Assembly: GCA_022264855.1 (NCBI GenBank) | Contig: JABYQU010000009.1 | Coordinates: 682,001 to 746,000, forward strand | Direction of reading: 5' to 3' | From: Lenzites betulinus | Lineage: Eukaryota > Basidiomycota > Agaricomycetes > Polyporales > Polyporaceae | DNA length: 64,000 nt | Part shown: positions 1 to 11,629 of the stretch, piece after piece | How the letters are laid out: every line of letters begins with the position of its first letter | Position numbering within the stretch: position 1 is the first letter of the stretch | Position numbers and translations under genes: made by a program | Notes under the pieces: model-generated | Told to the model about the DNA's origin: nothing | The model's input: the letters and a program-made list of their open reading frames with translations, nothing else | The model's database searches: none

Positions 1-277
1 CAGATGCCAGAAGTTCTTGCAGGTAGGTGCAAACCATGTCGAGGCCATATCTCCCGCGGCGAACATGTTGAAGTCGTCCGTCGGCATTGCGGCAGTCTTC
101 TCCAAAAAGGATGTCGAAACGGCGGTTGAACGTCTCCCAAGCAGAGTCTCCGGAGACCGTAGTAAGTGTCCGATATAGTGTATCAGTAATGGCCCCTTCG
201 GGAATGGTTCCGGGAAGGCGGTGTGCTAGAGCGACCAGGTCCTCTACTAGGCGGGTGACTTTGCCTCGGGCTGCCAT
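1..277 (-). CDS. Hypothetical protein, 5' part only (runs off left edge)
   Basis: Reading leftwards from an ATG at 275-277 the frame stays open to the window edge, giving about 92 residues (starts MAARGKVTRLVEDL, includes WETFNRRFDILFGEDC and RRGRYGLDMVC). The codons are GC-rich and the translation is soluble, helical in character and mixed in charge, without low complexity. I do not recognise a domain or a function. Similar short unknown proteins are common and repeated in polypore genomes, which I recall only loosely, so a link to a repeated family is a guess. The 3' end lies outside the window. Confidence 0.5.
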   Translation of the reverse strand, partial: MAARGKVTRLVEDLVALAHRLPGTIPEGAITDTLYRTLTTVSGDSAWETFNRRFDILFGEDCRNADGRLQHVRRGRYGLDMVCTYLQELLAS

Positions 278-1067
278 GGTGGGGACAAGTGACAGGGTCT
301 GAAAGAGAGCTCCTCAGCGTTCAGATGGATCCCCGCAGGGCCTTACCGGGGGCGCGAGTGCTCCGATGGTCGCTGACTTGTCAGCTCGGGACTCAGGGCA
401 CCGTGCCACACTCCATGACAATTGCAGACCTTTGGTTGGATGACGAAGGAGCGGGACGGCAAATCGGGCGGGATAAATATTGGCCAAGAGCGTCGGCGAT
501 CGACTATCCGAGTTGCGGTTTGCAACCAAGATGGACGTGCGTAACGTCGCGCACCCCCTTCCCAATTCGGAAGGCGGTCATATGTTTAGCGCTCACCACT
601 CACTTATTACCGGTTACAAATCGATTAACGGGCATCAACAGGCCAGCCCTAAAGTAATTCTAAACACTATACGATCCTAATCGTTTATAATGAGTAGTTA
701 CACTAAAAGGTTGGAGCCTTAACTTTAGTAAAGTTACGTCGATTAATTCGGAATGACGCTCAGGGACGGGTTACACCGCCACCACATGGAGGTGCTAGAT
801 CGGGCAGCAAATCTGCATCTCGCTCGGTCACCCCGGGCACCTCGGAGGCTCGCCGATTGGCTCCGTTGTTTCGGAGAAACATGATTGGCTGGCGCATGAC
901 CGGGATGGCCGGTGATGCTGATAAGATTCGCACGTCCATCTAGGCGCCCATTGAGCCGATCTCACGGCATAGTAAGTATGTACTTCCCGTTTATTCAACT
1001 TTCTCTCTTTCGCTACCCCCTCCCGCACCCTTCCCGCAACCCATCTCCTCGCCGACCACGAGCAGCG
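278..1067. other. Intergenic, divergent promoters
   Basis: This stretch lies between the leftward partial gene and the rightward P450. Reading frames here are short and overlap on both strands, with no recognisable domain. Pyrimidine-rich sequence precedes the P450 start. I see no repeat or RNA gene. Confidence 0.4.
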
Positions 1068-3921
1068 ATGTTGTCGCTAGCGACAACACTCCTGCTTCTG
1101 TGCCCAATTGTCTTGGTTCTCTACTTCGTATGGGGATTCCTCTTGTTGCTCTTCAGGCAAGCCGGCTCGCCGTTGCGCCATCTCCCAGGCCCTCCATCAG
1201 CCTCCTTGTTCATGGGCAACCTTGAAGACCTACACGACCAGGAGAACACGAACCTTGTGGCACGATGGGCGCGAGACTATGGCACCGTCTTTGTCTACCG
1301 CGGGTTCATGGGCGGGCGGCGCTTGATGCTCGTCGACCCTGTCGCGGTCAACTATGTCATGAGCCGCGGTTACGACTACCCGAAGCCTGACTTCGTACGG
1401 GACAGTTTGGCGAGCATGGCGTCAGGGTACGAAGGCCTACTCACCGCTGACGGCGAGATGCACCGGAAGCAGGTAAGCACCTTGCATGTTTCGTGGCAAC
1501 TGCTTGTCCTCACCTATTTTCAGCGAAAAATCCTAGTGAGTGTCTGTTAAATTTCCTGTTGCTTTGTGAAAGTGCAGTCGATACCCCGCGAACTCGTGCG
1601 TTCAATCGCTCTCTTCCCCGCGTTTTGGGGACCGGTACCGGTGTGTCGGACCGCCGTGGGGGCGCGTACACGTGATCGCGCAGCAGCTGTTGCACGGCGT
1701 CGTCGTCGTCGTTCGAGTCCGAGTCCCTGCCTTCTTCTGCCTCATCGTCGCCGGCCTTGGCACCATGCGACGGTCAACAATCCTTGAAATGTCTTGGCAG
1801 GAGCAACATCACCCGTTGCACATCATAGACATGCACCACATCAGCGGCGCCTCGAGGGGAACTCGGGGTTCTCGGAGATGAAGTATCCCCCATGCAAACC
1901 GTTCTACTATGACAGACCAAGGGTCTCTCAACATTTTCCGAAACAGGAGACGTTGTTAACTCACCCAAAGGTGTCCCGATACAGGAACATCATATTGGCA
2001 GATGATTGAACAGGACGCCAACTGATTATCGGGTTTCTCCCAGAATCAAGCGTTCTCTGCCGCTCAAGTAAAGTCCTTCACGCCGATATTTTGGGAAAAG
2101 GCGACTCGTGTGAGTCCATTGCTCATATTCGCACTCGTTCACATACCCTCTGTCTGACAAGAGTTCAGCTCCGGGACATCTGGCTCGACATCACAGCCTC
2201 GCCTCTGTCATTCTTCACGCCGGCAGATCCTCTCACCACCCGGGAGTCTGCGGAAGGCTTAGAAGATACCGACCCGGAACCAGCAACATCGAATACGCTA
2301 AGCCCGTCCGCTCTCACGACTTCCTTCCTCCCGAATCCCTTCTCGTCCTTTGTCCCTTCTAAGGCGTCACCGCCATTCCCCACCACGGTGCGAGCGCGCC
2401 ACGCAGCCACAAGTAGCGTGGAATGTTCTAGTGAGCCGTGTCGAGTGGATGTTCTCCCCTGGCTTGGACGCGCGACGCTGGACGTGATCGGCGCGGCCGG
2501 ACTTGGGTACGCGTTCAACTCTCTAGAGGCTGCGGCGGAACGCCGCGAGAGCGAGAGCGAGCTCGCCCGCGCGTTTGCGGTTATTTTCTCCACTGCACGC
2601 AAGTTCCGTGTGATGACGGTGCTGCAGGTCTGGTTTCCCGTGCTGCGCAGTTTTGTAAGTGGTTCTGTGACAGGGGCGCACGATATTTCGGGACGACCGC
2701 GCTGACGGGCATGCAGAGGACGGAGAACGCTACGATGCGGCAGGCTATGGCGACGATGCGCAAGATCGGCACAGAGCTCATCGAGCAGCGGCGCGACCAT
2801 GTATTGGCGGAGATCGAGAAGGCCGCGCATACCACCGAGAAGGCCGATGCCATTGAGGGTGACAAGTCTGTGCTTGGTCGGGACCTCCTCAGCGTGCTCA
2901 GTACGTCTTCATTCATTCCACTGCCAACTTGTGCTAAAAATGATCGCACTGCAGTCCGCTCAAACGTCGCCGAGATCCCCACTGAGCGCATGTCTATGAA
3001 CGAGACGTTGTGTCAAATCTCGACATTTCTCACCGCCGGGCACGAGACGAGCTCGTCGTCGCTCACGTGGACACTGTATGCGCTCTCCCGGAATCCAGCC
3101 TCTCAAGCCAAGTTACGCGCCGAACTACGATCGCTCCCCTTACCTCCAAGTCTGAGCATGGACTGCACAAGCCCCGCCACTGACGACGCGGATCTGCACA
3201 CCGCGTTCTTCGAGTGTATCATGCATCTCCCATATCTTGATGCGATCGTACGCGAGTCCTTGCGATTGTATGCGCCCATCTCCACAACTATGCGCGTCGC
3301 GAGTGCGGACGACGTAATTCCAGTAGCCGCGCCATTCACCGATCGACGGGGGCGCGAATGTCCCCACATCCGAGTGCGCCGGGGCGATATCATCAGCATC
3401 CCCTTACAGGCACTCAACAAGAGCACGGATGTATGGGGTGACGACGCAGAGGTGTTCCGACCGGAGCGCTGGACGCCCGACGAGGTCGACGAGGGCGCAA
3501 GTCGGCGGAGAGCGGCGGTGCAGGGCCTGTGGGGGAACATGATGACGTTCGGTGGCGGGAATCCCGTCAACGGCAACAGGTCGTGCATCGGGTACCGATT
3601 CGCGTTGAATGAGTACGTCGGGAACTGTTTCCGCGCACGTGTCAGATTGCTGACTGCCCTCACTTGCCGCAGGATCAAGATATTCTTATATGTACTTGTG
3701 CGGGACCTGGAGTTCTCGATCGATCCGGCGATAGAGGTCGAGAAGAAAGTCAAGTGAGTCCGGGCCTCTGTGCAGTCGTACATCTCGTTGACCCCGGTGT
3801 CTTGCACAGCGTGCTCACGCGTCCAAGCGTGAAGTCCGAGCCACATCGCGGGAACCAGATGCCGCTGTACATCCGAAGGGTACTACCACTAGACGGCGGC
3901 TGCGAAGATGTCCATATGTGA
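1068..3921 (+). CDS. Cytochrome P450 monooxygenase (about 667 aa)
   Basis: Membrane-anchored heme monooxygenase; substrate unknown. The start at 1068 is followed by a hydrophobic anchor (about residues 5-28) and a proline hinge (LPGPPSASLF). The I-helix motif AGHETSSS, ExxR (ESLRL) and PERW are present, and the heme loop is FGGG...RSCIG. Exons: 1068-1472, 1524-1535, 2044-2109, 2169-2654, 2717-2900, 2955-3612, 3673-3753, 3810-3921; all junctions keep frame and the C-terminus (RPSVKSEP...MPLYIRR) is typical of basidiomycete P450s. Oddities: a 12-nt micro-exon (RKIL), a 508-nt intron, about 70 extra Ser/Pro-rich residues after LRDIW, and four extra residues (PVNG) just before the heme cysteine. 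The long insert could hide an unrecognised intron. No pathway neighbours are present. Confidence 0.85.
1536..2043 (+). other. Unusually long intron (508 nt) in the P450 gene
   Basis: The conserved P450 stretch RKIL-NQAFSAAQVKSF is split here: RKIL ends at 1535 and AATCAAGCG (NQA) resumes at 2044 after CTCCCAG. The other introns of this gene are 50-62 nt. The interval has no long frame and no clear inverted repeat or target duplication that I could find. Confidence 0.6.
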
Positions 3922-4565
3922 CACCCGCATGCTGGAGCTGTAATGTTCGCCATCCACATAGCCTTGTACGCCATGCATGCTCGCTGCTGTTTGTGATACC
4001 ACTACCATCTATCATCCCCATAATGTATCATTGCATTGAGATACCCCGTCGATATCGTCTGAGACAGCACCCCGGTCCTACTGTGCCGCCTCTCCGATTC
4101 CTATCTAGTATCATTATCACCATCTCACTTGAGACTGATGCATGAGTATTGTATGCTGCGCCGTGGTAGAGAACGTATTCCAAGAAGATGTAACTTGGTA
4201 AGTATATGCATCGCACTGTGAGCGCTTCGGTCATCAACCTCGATTCCGAGCGCTGAAGCGCTGATCAATGAACTCGAGACTTGGGAAACACATCCATCAT
4301 CCATTCCAACACCACCCTCTTATATCTCCTGAAGCTGCCTCTGAGGCTACCTGCCATAACTCCTGCCATCTCTGCGTAGAATCGCAGGCACGCCACACCA
4401 GGACTTCGCTATAAGGTGGAGGAACCGTTGGAGACCTCAACCAGTCGCATGCAGACACTGTTAACAACCAGGTGAGATGCTTCGCAATGGTACCAGGGAT
4501 ATCGGCATCACTAAGCGCGACATGCATATAAGATAGCCCCGAGGACTTCACGAAGCTGCGCTACA
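3922..4565. other. Intergenic, P450 3' flank and LIM gene promoter
   Basis: No gene seen. The right part holds a TATA-like sequence close to the LIM protein start. Confidence 0.4.
4527..4532 (+). promoter_or_regulatory. TATA-like box upstream of LIM gene
   Basis: TATAAG lies 34-39 bases before the ATG at 4566, so transcription would have to start very near the ATG. Position is the only support. Confidence 0.3.
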
Positions 4566-7500
4566 ATGGCACAAAGCGGATACTCCGCCTTCTACCAGGC
4601 TCCCTCATACCCATACCCCGCTCAAATCCTCACCCAAGCGCCATATCCTCCTCAATACCAGAGCAACGCGTACCAACAGCCCACACAACCCGCTCCTCAA
4701 ACATATGGTTACGGTGCCAGTCCAGCAGTTCAGCGTCCACCATCGCGAGTCAACCCGTCGCCCCTTCCGTCTCCTCAGGCGGCTCCGCCACAGTATGGAT
4801 ACTTTCCGAGCCAGAACCCCTCACGCTCGCCCTCAAGGACAGGTCAGTCACCACTGCCACAGAACCCTCAGCAGCTGCAGTATGGACAACCCTACCGCCC
4901 CTCGCCATCCCCCCAGCCGTATGTCGCGCCCGTACAGGCCCCGATGAACCCGTACCCGTCTCCCGTATCTCCACAGACGCCTCAGATGGGTGCTCCTCAG
5001 TCCGCGAGGAGACCGCTGCCTAATCCTCGAGGCCTGCCTCCCGCGCCACAGAGCGCAGGGTTCGCTGCCGTCGCACCTCGTCCGCCGCCGTCGCCACAAC
5101 CGCCGTACGCGACTCATCGGCCTACGCAGTCGGTGCCATCTGTGTTCCCGAGCCACCCCCCGCCGACCGCGGACTCATATCCACCCGCGTCGCAAGATTC
5201 CTCCCCGACCTCGAGCGCGTTCTCAGCGACCTCGAGCAGTCCTCCACGCCCGCTCCCTCTCCCACGGTCAACGGGCACCTTCGATCTGTCATCTGCCCAA
5301 CAGGCGCAGCAGCAGCCTCAGAGTCCGCCAAAGCGAGCCCTTCCGGAACCTCATCCGTCTCCAACTCGGGAACCAGTGATCAAGAGCCCGGAGCCCGTGT
5401 CAGCATCAGGGCAGCAGAAGTTCGTGCCACTATGGAAGCGCGCACTGCCGCAGCCTGCGAGCCGTGCGCTACCAACGACGGAGAGCCGGGGACAAACCGC
5501 GGTCGAACGCCGTAGCACGGTGTCGACCAGTCGACCACTGCCGCGCTCTCCGAGCAGCGACAACAGTACAGCTGTGAGTATTTCGCGAGATCTGGGTGCT
5601 CGTGCTGGAACGCTCCCGCCGCACTTGCAGTTTGCGAATCTCCCGCCCACGCCTCAGTCCCCCGGGACCCAACTTCCGAATGCGCCGCCAGCAGCGCCAC
5701 CATCTGCAACGACACAGACCATGAGCCCTTCGGCGCAATCTTCGCGCTTCAATCTGCGCGAACGGTCTCGCACGTTACCGCTCCCGTCTGCTGCGCCTAA
5801 CTATCCGCTCCCGCCTAAACCTGAACAGCCTGCATTACCATCATCTCCACGAAGATTGACTGATCGGCCTATCTCGGAGTCTCCGCCAAGTTCTGAGGAT
5901 GAAGAGTTGACTAACGCGCTTCTGGAGCGCCATCCCCGCTCGCCGAGCCCCCAGTTTGGGATACGCGACCTCCCGCGCAACTCAGACCGCTCGTCGAATG
6001 CTAATGGCGAGGCAGCAGCTCGAACGCGTCGGGAGCTTCCATCCCCGGGGCCCGCCTCGCATAGCCAAGGACCTTCTCAGGGCGGAGACACCGAGTCCAG
6101 TTTGGCGTTCCGCATGGCATCTGCGTCCATGCAGTCGGCATCCCCCTCGCCCAAGCCCTCTTCCTTCCAGCCTGGTCATGGCGCATCTAACTCGGTGTCG
6201 AGTCCGAATCCTTCTCGCCCGATGCCCGCGCCGCCCCCGAACGCTCAGTCCACGCAGCCTACGCAAGATCGCCCACAGCAGTCACAGCCACAGCGCAGTG
6301 CGTGGCCACATTCGCTCCCGCCCCTCCCACGCGCCCCTACGAGTCCACAGCCGACAACACAGTCTGCGTTTGCGCAGGTGCAGGCGCGGTCGCGGCCTCT
6401 CCCCGAGCGGTCAGGGAACCTGCCGCCATTCGCGCTACCGCGTTCTCCGCGCAAGGCAGAGTTGGATTTGAGCTTGGACGACGCGCCGCCGCCGTCTCTG
6501 CGGCGTTCCCCGGCTCCTGGTTCCCGTTCGCCTGCGGCCTTCAACGCGCAGCTTCCGCAGATGGGGGGCAGGGCAGCGACCGCGCCTGCAGCGTCCGGGG
6601 CGCCGCTGCGTCGCGAACCATCGCAGGATTCCGCGTCGGTCTTCTCGTTGTCGTCGTTCCCCCAGCCGCCGACCCATGTCGAGTTACCGCAGTCTCCGAC
6701 TAAGTCTGGGTTCAGGTCACCGTCTCCCGCGAAGTTAGGCTTCAGTGGTGCCTCCTCTCCCACCAAGTCTAGCTTTGCGCCTACCTCCCCTACCAAGCCG
6801 GGGTTCGGAGTATCTTCGCCGACAAAGTCTGGTTTTGGTGGGAGTTCCCCAACCAAGTCAGGCTTTGGGGCATCCTCTTCCCCGCCCAAGTCCGGCTTTG
6901 GAACATCCTCGCCAACGAAGCCCGCCTTTGGATCAGCTCCCCCCAACCAGTACGGTGCTGCGCCGCCTTCTCCTCCGAAACCTAGTTCGCCCATAAAAAG
7001 GGATAACTGGGTCACGACATCTCACAGGCCGCAGTTCAACGTGAGCGCGCCTTCTCCAGCGAAGAAGGATCTCCCGGCCTACGCTGCTCCAGAGCGTTCT
7101 CAACCCACTCCGCGGATCCCAAAGATATCTTTTCCAGCTAACCCAGACGGCGATAGCGACGAAGACGATGGGATTGGTGGGCCCGTGATCAATATCTCTG
7201 GCCCTGCGGGGGACTCCAGGAACGACAGCGCACCGAGCCTTCCGCGTTTCTCCTTCGGAGATGACGACCAGGACGATGGCATTCCCAGCATCAACATCGG
7301 AGGGGCGGATGACGGGCCTTCCATTCCCCAGATCTCGCTCCCGGGAGAGTCATCCTCGTCCAACCGCGAGCGGCGGGACCGTCCACAGACCCGCAAGGTC
7401 CAGGAAACTCTGTCGAATCCCCGCCTGGAGGCGGCCAAGCGCAGCGGGTTGGTGTGTGGCGGATGCGGCGGGGCTATTATTGGGCGCATCGTCAGCGCGA

Positions 7501-8211
7501 TGGACATGCGGTGGCACCCAGGCTGCTTCCGTTGCTGCGAGTGCGATGAACTGTTGGAGAACCTCAGCTCGTATGCACACGACGGCCGGCCGTACTGCCA
7601 TCTTGATTACCACGAGGTACGCATGCATCGCTGTCGCTTCGGCTTCCCTTCTGACACGCACGGCTCTATCAGCGTTTTGCACCGCGCTGCTATCACTGTC
7701 AGACTGCGATCGTCGACGAGCGGTTCATCACGCTCGACGACCACGAACTCGGGAAGCGCACGTACCACGAGCAGCACTTCTTCTGCGCCGAGTGCGGCGA
7801 CCCGTTCCTGCCCCCCGCGGACCCCGGCGCGCCGTCGCGTACGTTCGCCGGCGACGGTGAGTTCGCGGTCGGGGCGGAGGACGATGTCGGGTTCACGGTG
7901 TACCGCGGACACCCATACTGCGAGACGTGCCATGTACGGCTGCGCATGCCCAAGTGCAAGAAATGCAAGAAGAGCATCCGCGATGGGATGCAAGCCGTCG
8001 AGGCGCTGGGAGGGAAGTGGTGTTGGGAATGCTTCACGTGTGCGGTAAGTCGTCTGTGGGCATCAGCTGTGTGGGCTTCCAAGACTGATTGCATGTTCGG
8101 CGTCGTGTGCAGTGCTGTGACAAGCCGTTCGAGGACCCGGCGTTTTTCCAGCGGGACGGGAAGCCGTTCTGCGAGCGCTGCTTCAGCATAATGATCAGAA
8201 ACGAAATATAG
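4566..8211 (+). CDS. Proline/serine-rich LIM-domain protein (paxillin-like)
   Basis: Large scaffold protein, exons 4566-7616, 7673-8044 and 8113-8211. Roughly the first 950 residues are disordered and rich in Pro, Ser and Gln, with acidic patches near 860-930. The C-terminal part carries LIM zinc-binding domains: the first begins CGGCGGAIIGRIVSAMD with WHPGCFRC and ends YCHLDYHE; a second begins CYHCQTAIVDE with HFFCAECG; a third runs CKKCKKSIRDG...WCWECFTC/CCDKPFEDP and ends FCERCF. In fungi such proteins (Pxl1 type) act at the cytokinesis ring and polarised growth sites; that role is inferred from family. A stretch at about residues 708-812 repeats Ser-Pro-Thr-Lys units. Joining exons 1 and 2 restores LIM cysteine spacing (HE/RFAPRCYHC). 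Confidence 0.85.
6689..7001 (+). repeat. Degenerate tandem repeat encoding SPTKxGF units
   Basis: Within the LIM gene, about ten degenerate copies of a Ser-Pro-[Thr/Ala/Pro]-Lys-[Ser/Pro/Leu]-[Gly/Ser]-Phe unit follow one another with 2-4 residue spacers. Each intact SPxK matches the cyclin-dependent kinase consensus [S/T]-P-x-[K/R]. The unit length at DNA level varies around 30 bases, so the array is old rather than freshly expanded. Confidence 0.7.
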
Positions 8212-8643
8212 CTTGGGTACGCCGCCCTTCGAGCTGTATCGGATAATCACGAGGTGTATGCGTATATAATATAGCTCTCCGTCACTCATGTTGTTTGGAT
8301 ACGCTGCCGATAGTTAGAGGAACGGACTTTCTTCCATGTACTGATAAAACTACAGACTTTTTTGCTCTCTTTTCAAATTATTGGCTCCGCTGCTAGTGTA
8401 CGACCGTCGATACGATGTACATGGGCCCCCATACACCAGTCTCACGATACCTCGCACTTGACATCGGTTATTAATATGCTATTCGAGTGACACTCCGCGG
8501 ACTTGGTCCCACCGCATTGACCCTGTTTCACGCACTGTAGAGAATGGCAATCTTGCGTTGATGTATAGCAATCAAAGACGATAGATAGGTCACAACTATG
8601 ACTGTAAATGATCTACCCATGAAACCCGTGGACGTCCGTGCCC
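8212..8643. other. Intergenic between convergent genes
   Basis: Shared 3' flank of the LIM gene (+) and the carboxylesterase (-). AT-richer than its neighbours, with no frame or repeat of note. Confidence 0.4.
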
Positions 8644-11052
8644 TCATCCATAGAACGTCAACGGGAACCCCAAGAACTCGCACTGAGCCTGCGCCCCAAA
8701 CGGGGTCATGAAGCTCTCCCACTGCAGCTCGCGCACCGGCGCGCCCCCGCGCAGGCTCGCCTTCGTCACCGGCTGCCACTTGCTCTCGCGCGCGAGCTGC
8801 TGCGCAGTGCCAGTGAAGCCGCGGGCGGCGAGGAAGCGCGGGTCCGGGTTCGGATCGAACGTGCGCGCGAAGGAGGACCAGATGTCAACCATGCGCTGCA
8901 TGAAGGGCAGGTCGAGGTCGTCGCGGTAGGGCAGGTTTTGCGGGAGCGAGCCGAAAACGTAGTAGAGCTCCCCGGAGTGGCATCTGAGGGACAATGACGA
9001 TCAGTCGCTAGAGAAACGAGAAGTGACGATGGGATTGAGCACTCACTTGAAGTATTCTTGCGACGGGTCCCCGGCGGGATGGTCTGCGGTGATAGGTGCT
9101 TCGCACACGGGGAACTAGATGATACGTAAGTGGGTGGACTTCCGTCTGCCAAGTCGTGTATACACTGACATTGGGACTGAACCCGGGCGTCTGGTAGCTC
9201 CGGTTGAACTCGTAGAACCACACGCTCTTGAAGAGGTCATGCGTGATGCCGGAGAACGCTGTAGCCTGGTCCAAGCAGCGGAACTCGACGTCGGTCGTGA
9301 CGCGAGCGGTGACATTAAACACGTTCAACGTCGCGTTAGCCCCGGATGGTTCGGGGAAGAGTGCATTGTTGACAACGGTGGTATTGAGGGATGCGCCGAG
9401 AAGCCCTGCGGTCAAGTTTCCGCTCGACTGACGAGGGGGATGAATCGTCTGGGATCAACGACGGCATGCCGAAGAACTTACCGGATATCCGATAAATGCG
9501 GCACCGTCATCGCGCATGAAGCCCATCATGGTGTGAACATTTGCGACGGGACCAGACTTATCCAACGGAAGCTGGGTGGACGTGATGTATGTACCATCCA
9601 CCACCAGGAATCTTGCGAAAGCAGAGTCTTAGTCGCGAGAGTCACAGGCAAAGGTACTGCGGAAGCTACGCTTACCGTGCAACCGTAGGCAAATTGACCA
9701 ACGTGTGAGGGTCGGCAGCGCGCATACAAGCCAGCGGGTCGACCCCGGCCGCATTGCAGCCCACCGCAGCCAGAATCGGGTTGGCCACAATCGACACCTC
9801 CTGCGGGATGGTATAGTACTGCGAGTACGTCGTCGCGTAGTTCGCGCCCGCGAGGTTGCTCATCGGCAGCGCCGCCGCAAACTTCCCGATCGCGCGCGGC
9901 GAGCCCATGAGCGCACGAACCGACGCCGCGCCCGCAGACTGGCCGAATATCGTGATGCGGTCCTTGTCGCCGCCGAAGGCGGCGATGTGCGCGTTTACCC
10001 ACTCGAGCGCGGCGATCTGATCTGCGATTCCGAAGTTGCCGTTCGTCTTCCCATCGGCGAGCGCGAGGAAGCCGAGCGTCGAGAGGCGGTAGTTGATGGT
10101 CACGACGACGGTGTCCCCACGCGAGGCGAGGCTGCTCCCGTCGAAGGTGGAGTCGCTGCCGGTTCCACCGGTGAATGCGCCGCCGTGGATCCAGAACATG
10201 ACTGCCTTCAGGGGCGTGCGGCTGGTTGGCGAGGGGACGAACGGCGTCCAGATGTTGAGGAAGAGACAGTCTTCGCTGCCGGTGGTGCTGCCTGCCTGGA
10301 TGCATTGGGAGCCAAAGTTACGCGCGTCGATGGTTTTGTTGCCCGTGTATGCGGTAGGATATTCGAAGCGCGGCGGTGGAGCCGCATAGGGGATGCCAAA
10401 GAACTTAAAGGAGGTCTGGTCACGGAAGCTATTGCGTTTCAGCATATAATGATGTTCAATACAATTAGAATGACTGTCACTCACCCCGTGATTGTTAGGT
10501 CTTGCGAGTGTACCGTCAGTGATGTGGCTGGAGACGCCGATGCACGGAAGGCGGCACTCTGAGAGCATAGCGCAGGCAAAATCTGCAGACAGGTGATTGA
10601 CGTGCTGACTACCCCATGAGCGTTGACGATTTGGCAGGCGCGGCCTTCGCTTCCCACCCAAAACTGCTGGTTCGGAGGGAAGTTTTGTTGGAAGGTTTGG
10701 TACTGGAGCAAGGGGACCAGGTCGTTCTCAAAGAACGTTTTGTTCACAGGAAGGAGGGTCTCCCCGAGCCCTGCGCAGGCGCTTGCAGCGTCTCGGTGGA
10801 ATCGCGGGGTGGAAAGCAACAGCGCACTGCGATGTGTTGGAGCTGTAAACACTGGGAACAGGGGCGGTAAATGACAGCTCCGTTTTCCAGTATTCGAGGA
10901 CGTCGAATCATACCGTCAAGGTCGTTGTTGTATAATAACGATATGTCGCTCCCCAGGGACGCGGGAGACGGCGTAACGGTGGCTGCACAAGTCAGCGGGG
11001 TAGCTAGCAAGCCCGCGAGGGCAAGGCTTGCGAAGGAAAGAGCCAGCTGCAT
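8644..11052 (-). CDS. Secreted type-B carboxylesterase/lipase
   Basis: Alpha/beta-hydrolase of the fungal carboxylesterase/lipase family, predicted to be secreted. Exons read leftwards: 11052-10914, 10851-10485, 10428-9676, 9611-9482, 9427-9170, 9114-9047, 8983-8644; all phases agree. Residues 1-23 form a signal peptide (MQLALSFASLALAGLLATPL). The family segment FWVGSEG...PALCSQSA precedes FFGIPYAAPP. SEDCLFLNIW, the oxyanion HGGAF and the nucleophile elbow FGQSAGAAS are present; the catalytic His is probably in CHSGELYYVFG. The substrate (lipid, sterol or cell-wall ester) cannot be told. The minus-strand TATA element near 11096 fits this start. Confidence 0.88.
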
Positions 11053-11092
11053 GTCGTCTAGAGCGTGCTCAGTAAGACGCGGCCCCAACGCA

Positions 11093-11099
11093 TTATATA
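11093..11099 (-). promoter_or_regulatory. TATA box of carboxylesterase gene
   Basis: TATATAA on the minus strand, about 41 bases before the esterase ATG. Sequence and position fit a core promoter. Confidence 0.45.
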
Positions 11100-11629
11100 C
11101 CCCGTAGAACCCGTCCATCACGATGAGACCAGGTGGTGCACGAGAGACATCGCGGGCACGAGATCAAAGTCGTCCTCAAGAACGCCGAAGGAGGCGCGTC
11201 CGAAATTATGCTCGCTGTTATTGCGCCGTTAGGAGAGCCAGCGGGCGCCGTCGACGATCGGAAGCGCTATCAGCAGGTACATCCTCGGAGTTTTTGTAGG
11301 GCACATGCTGGCACATGACGAGGAACCGGTCCTCCGTCTATCATGGTCGCTTTAAATGTGTAACGACTCACGGGAGTACACGGTCCGCCGAGTCGACCCT
11401 TCAAGGTTGCAAGCACTTGTGGCCGGGAGTTGCGGGACGGGCGCCTGAAATGATGCGCTGCGTGCTCGACGATATGTATCCGGGACATGACGTTACAGAG
11501 AAGTCCAAGAATATACAGCTAAGGTAAACCACATTGGGGTAAGCGGGTTTATAGCGATCTGGGAGCAGAGACACATAGTCAAGACGTACAATATACTGAC
11601 ACAAGTCCGGTTGCGAGGAAACATGAAAT
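11100..11629. other. Intergenic between two leftward genes
   Basis: Upstream of the esterase and downstream of the ALY/REF gene. Small frames only; nothing recognised. Confidence 0.4.

Noticed and set aside
1068..3921. P450-1 as a pseudogene
   Set aside because: The long gap after RKIL looked like a break, but canonical splice sites join all exons in frame with every key motif kept.
6245..7015. Leftward 256-residue frame opposite the LIM gene
   Set aside because: It mirrors the SPTK repeat region and is Gly/Asp-rich by codon complement; the sense frame has a clear LIM protein.
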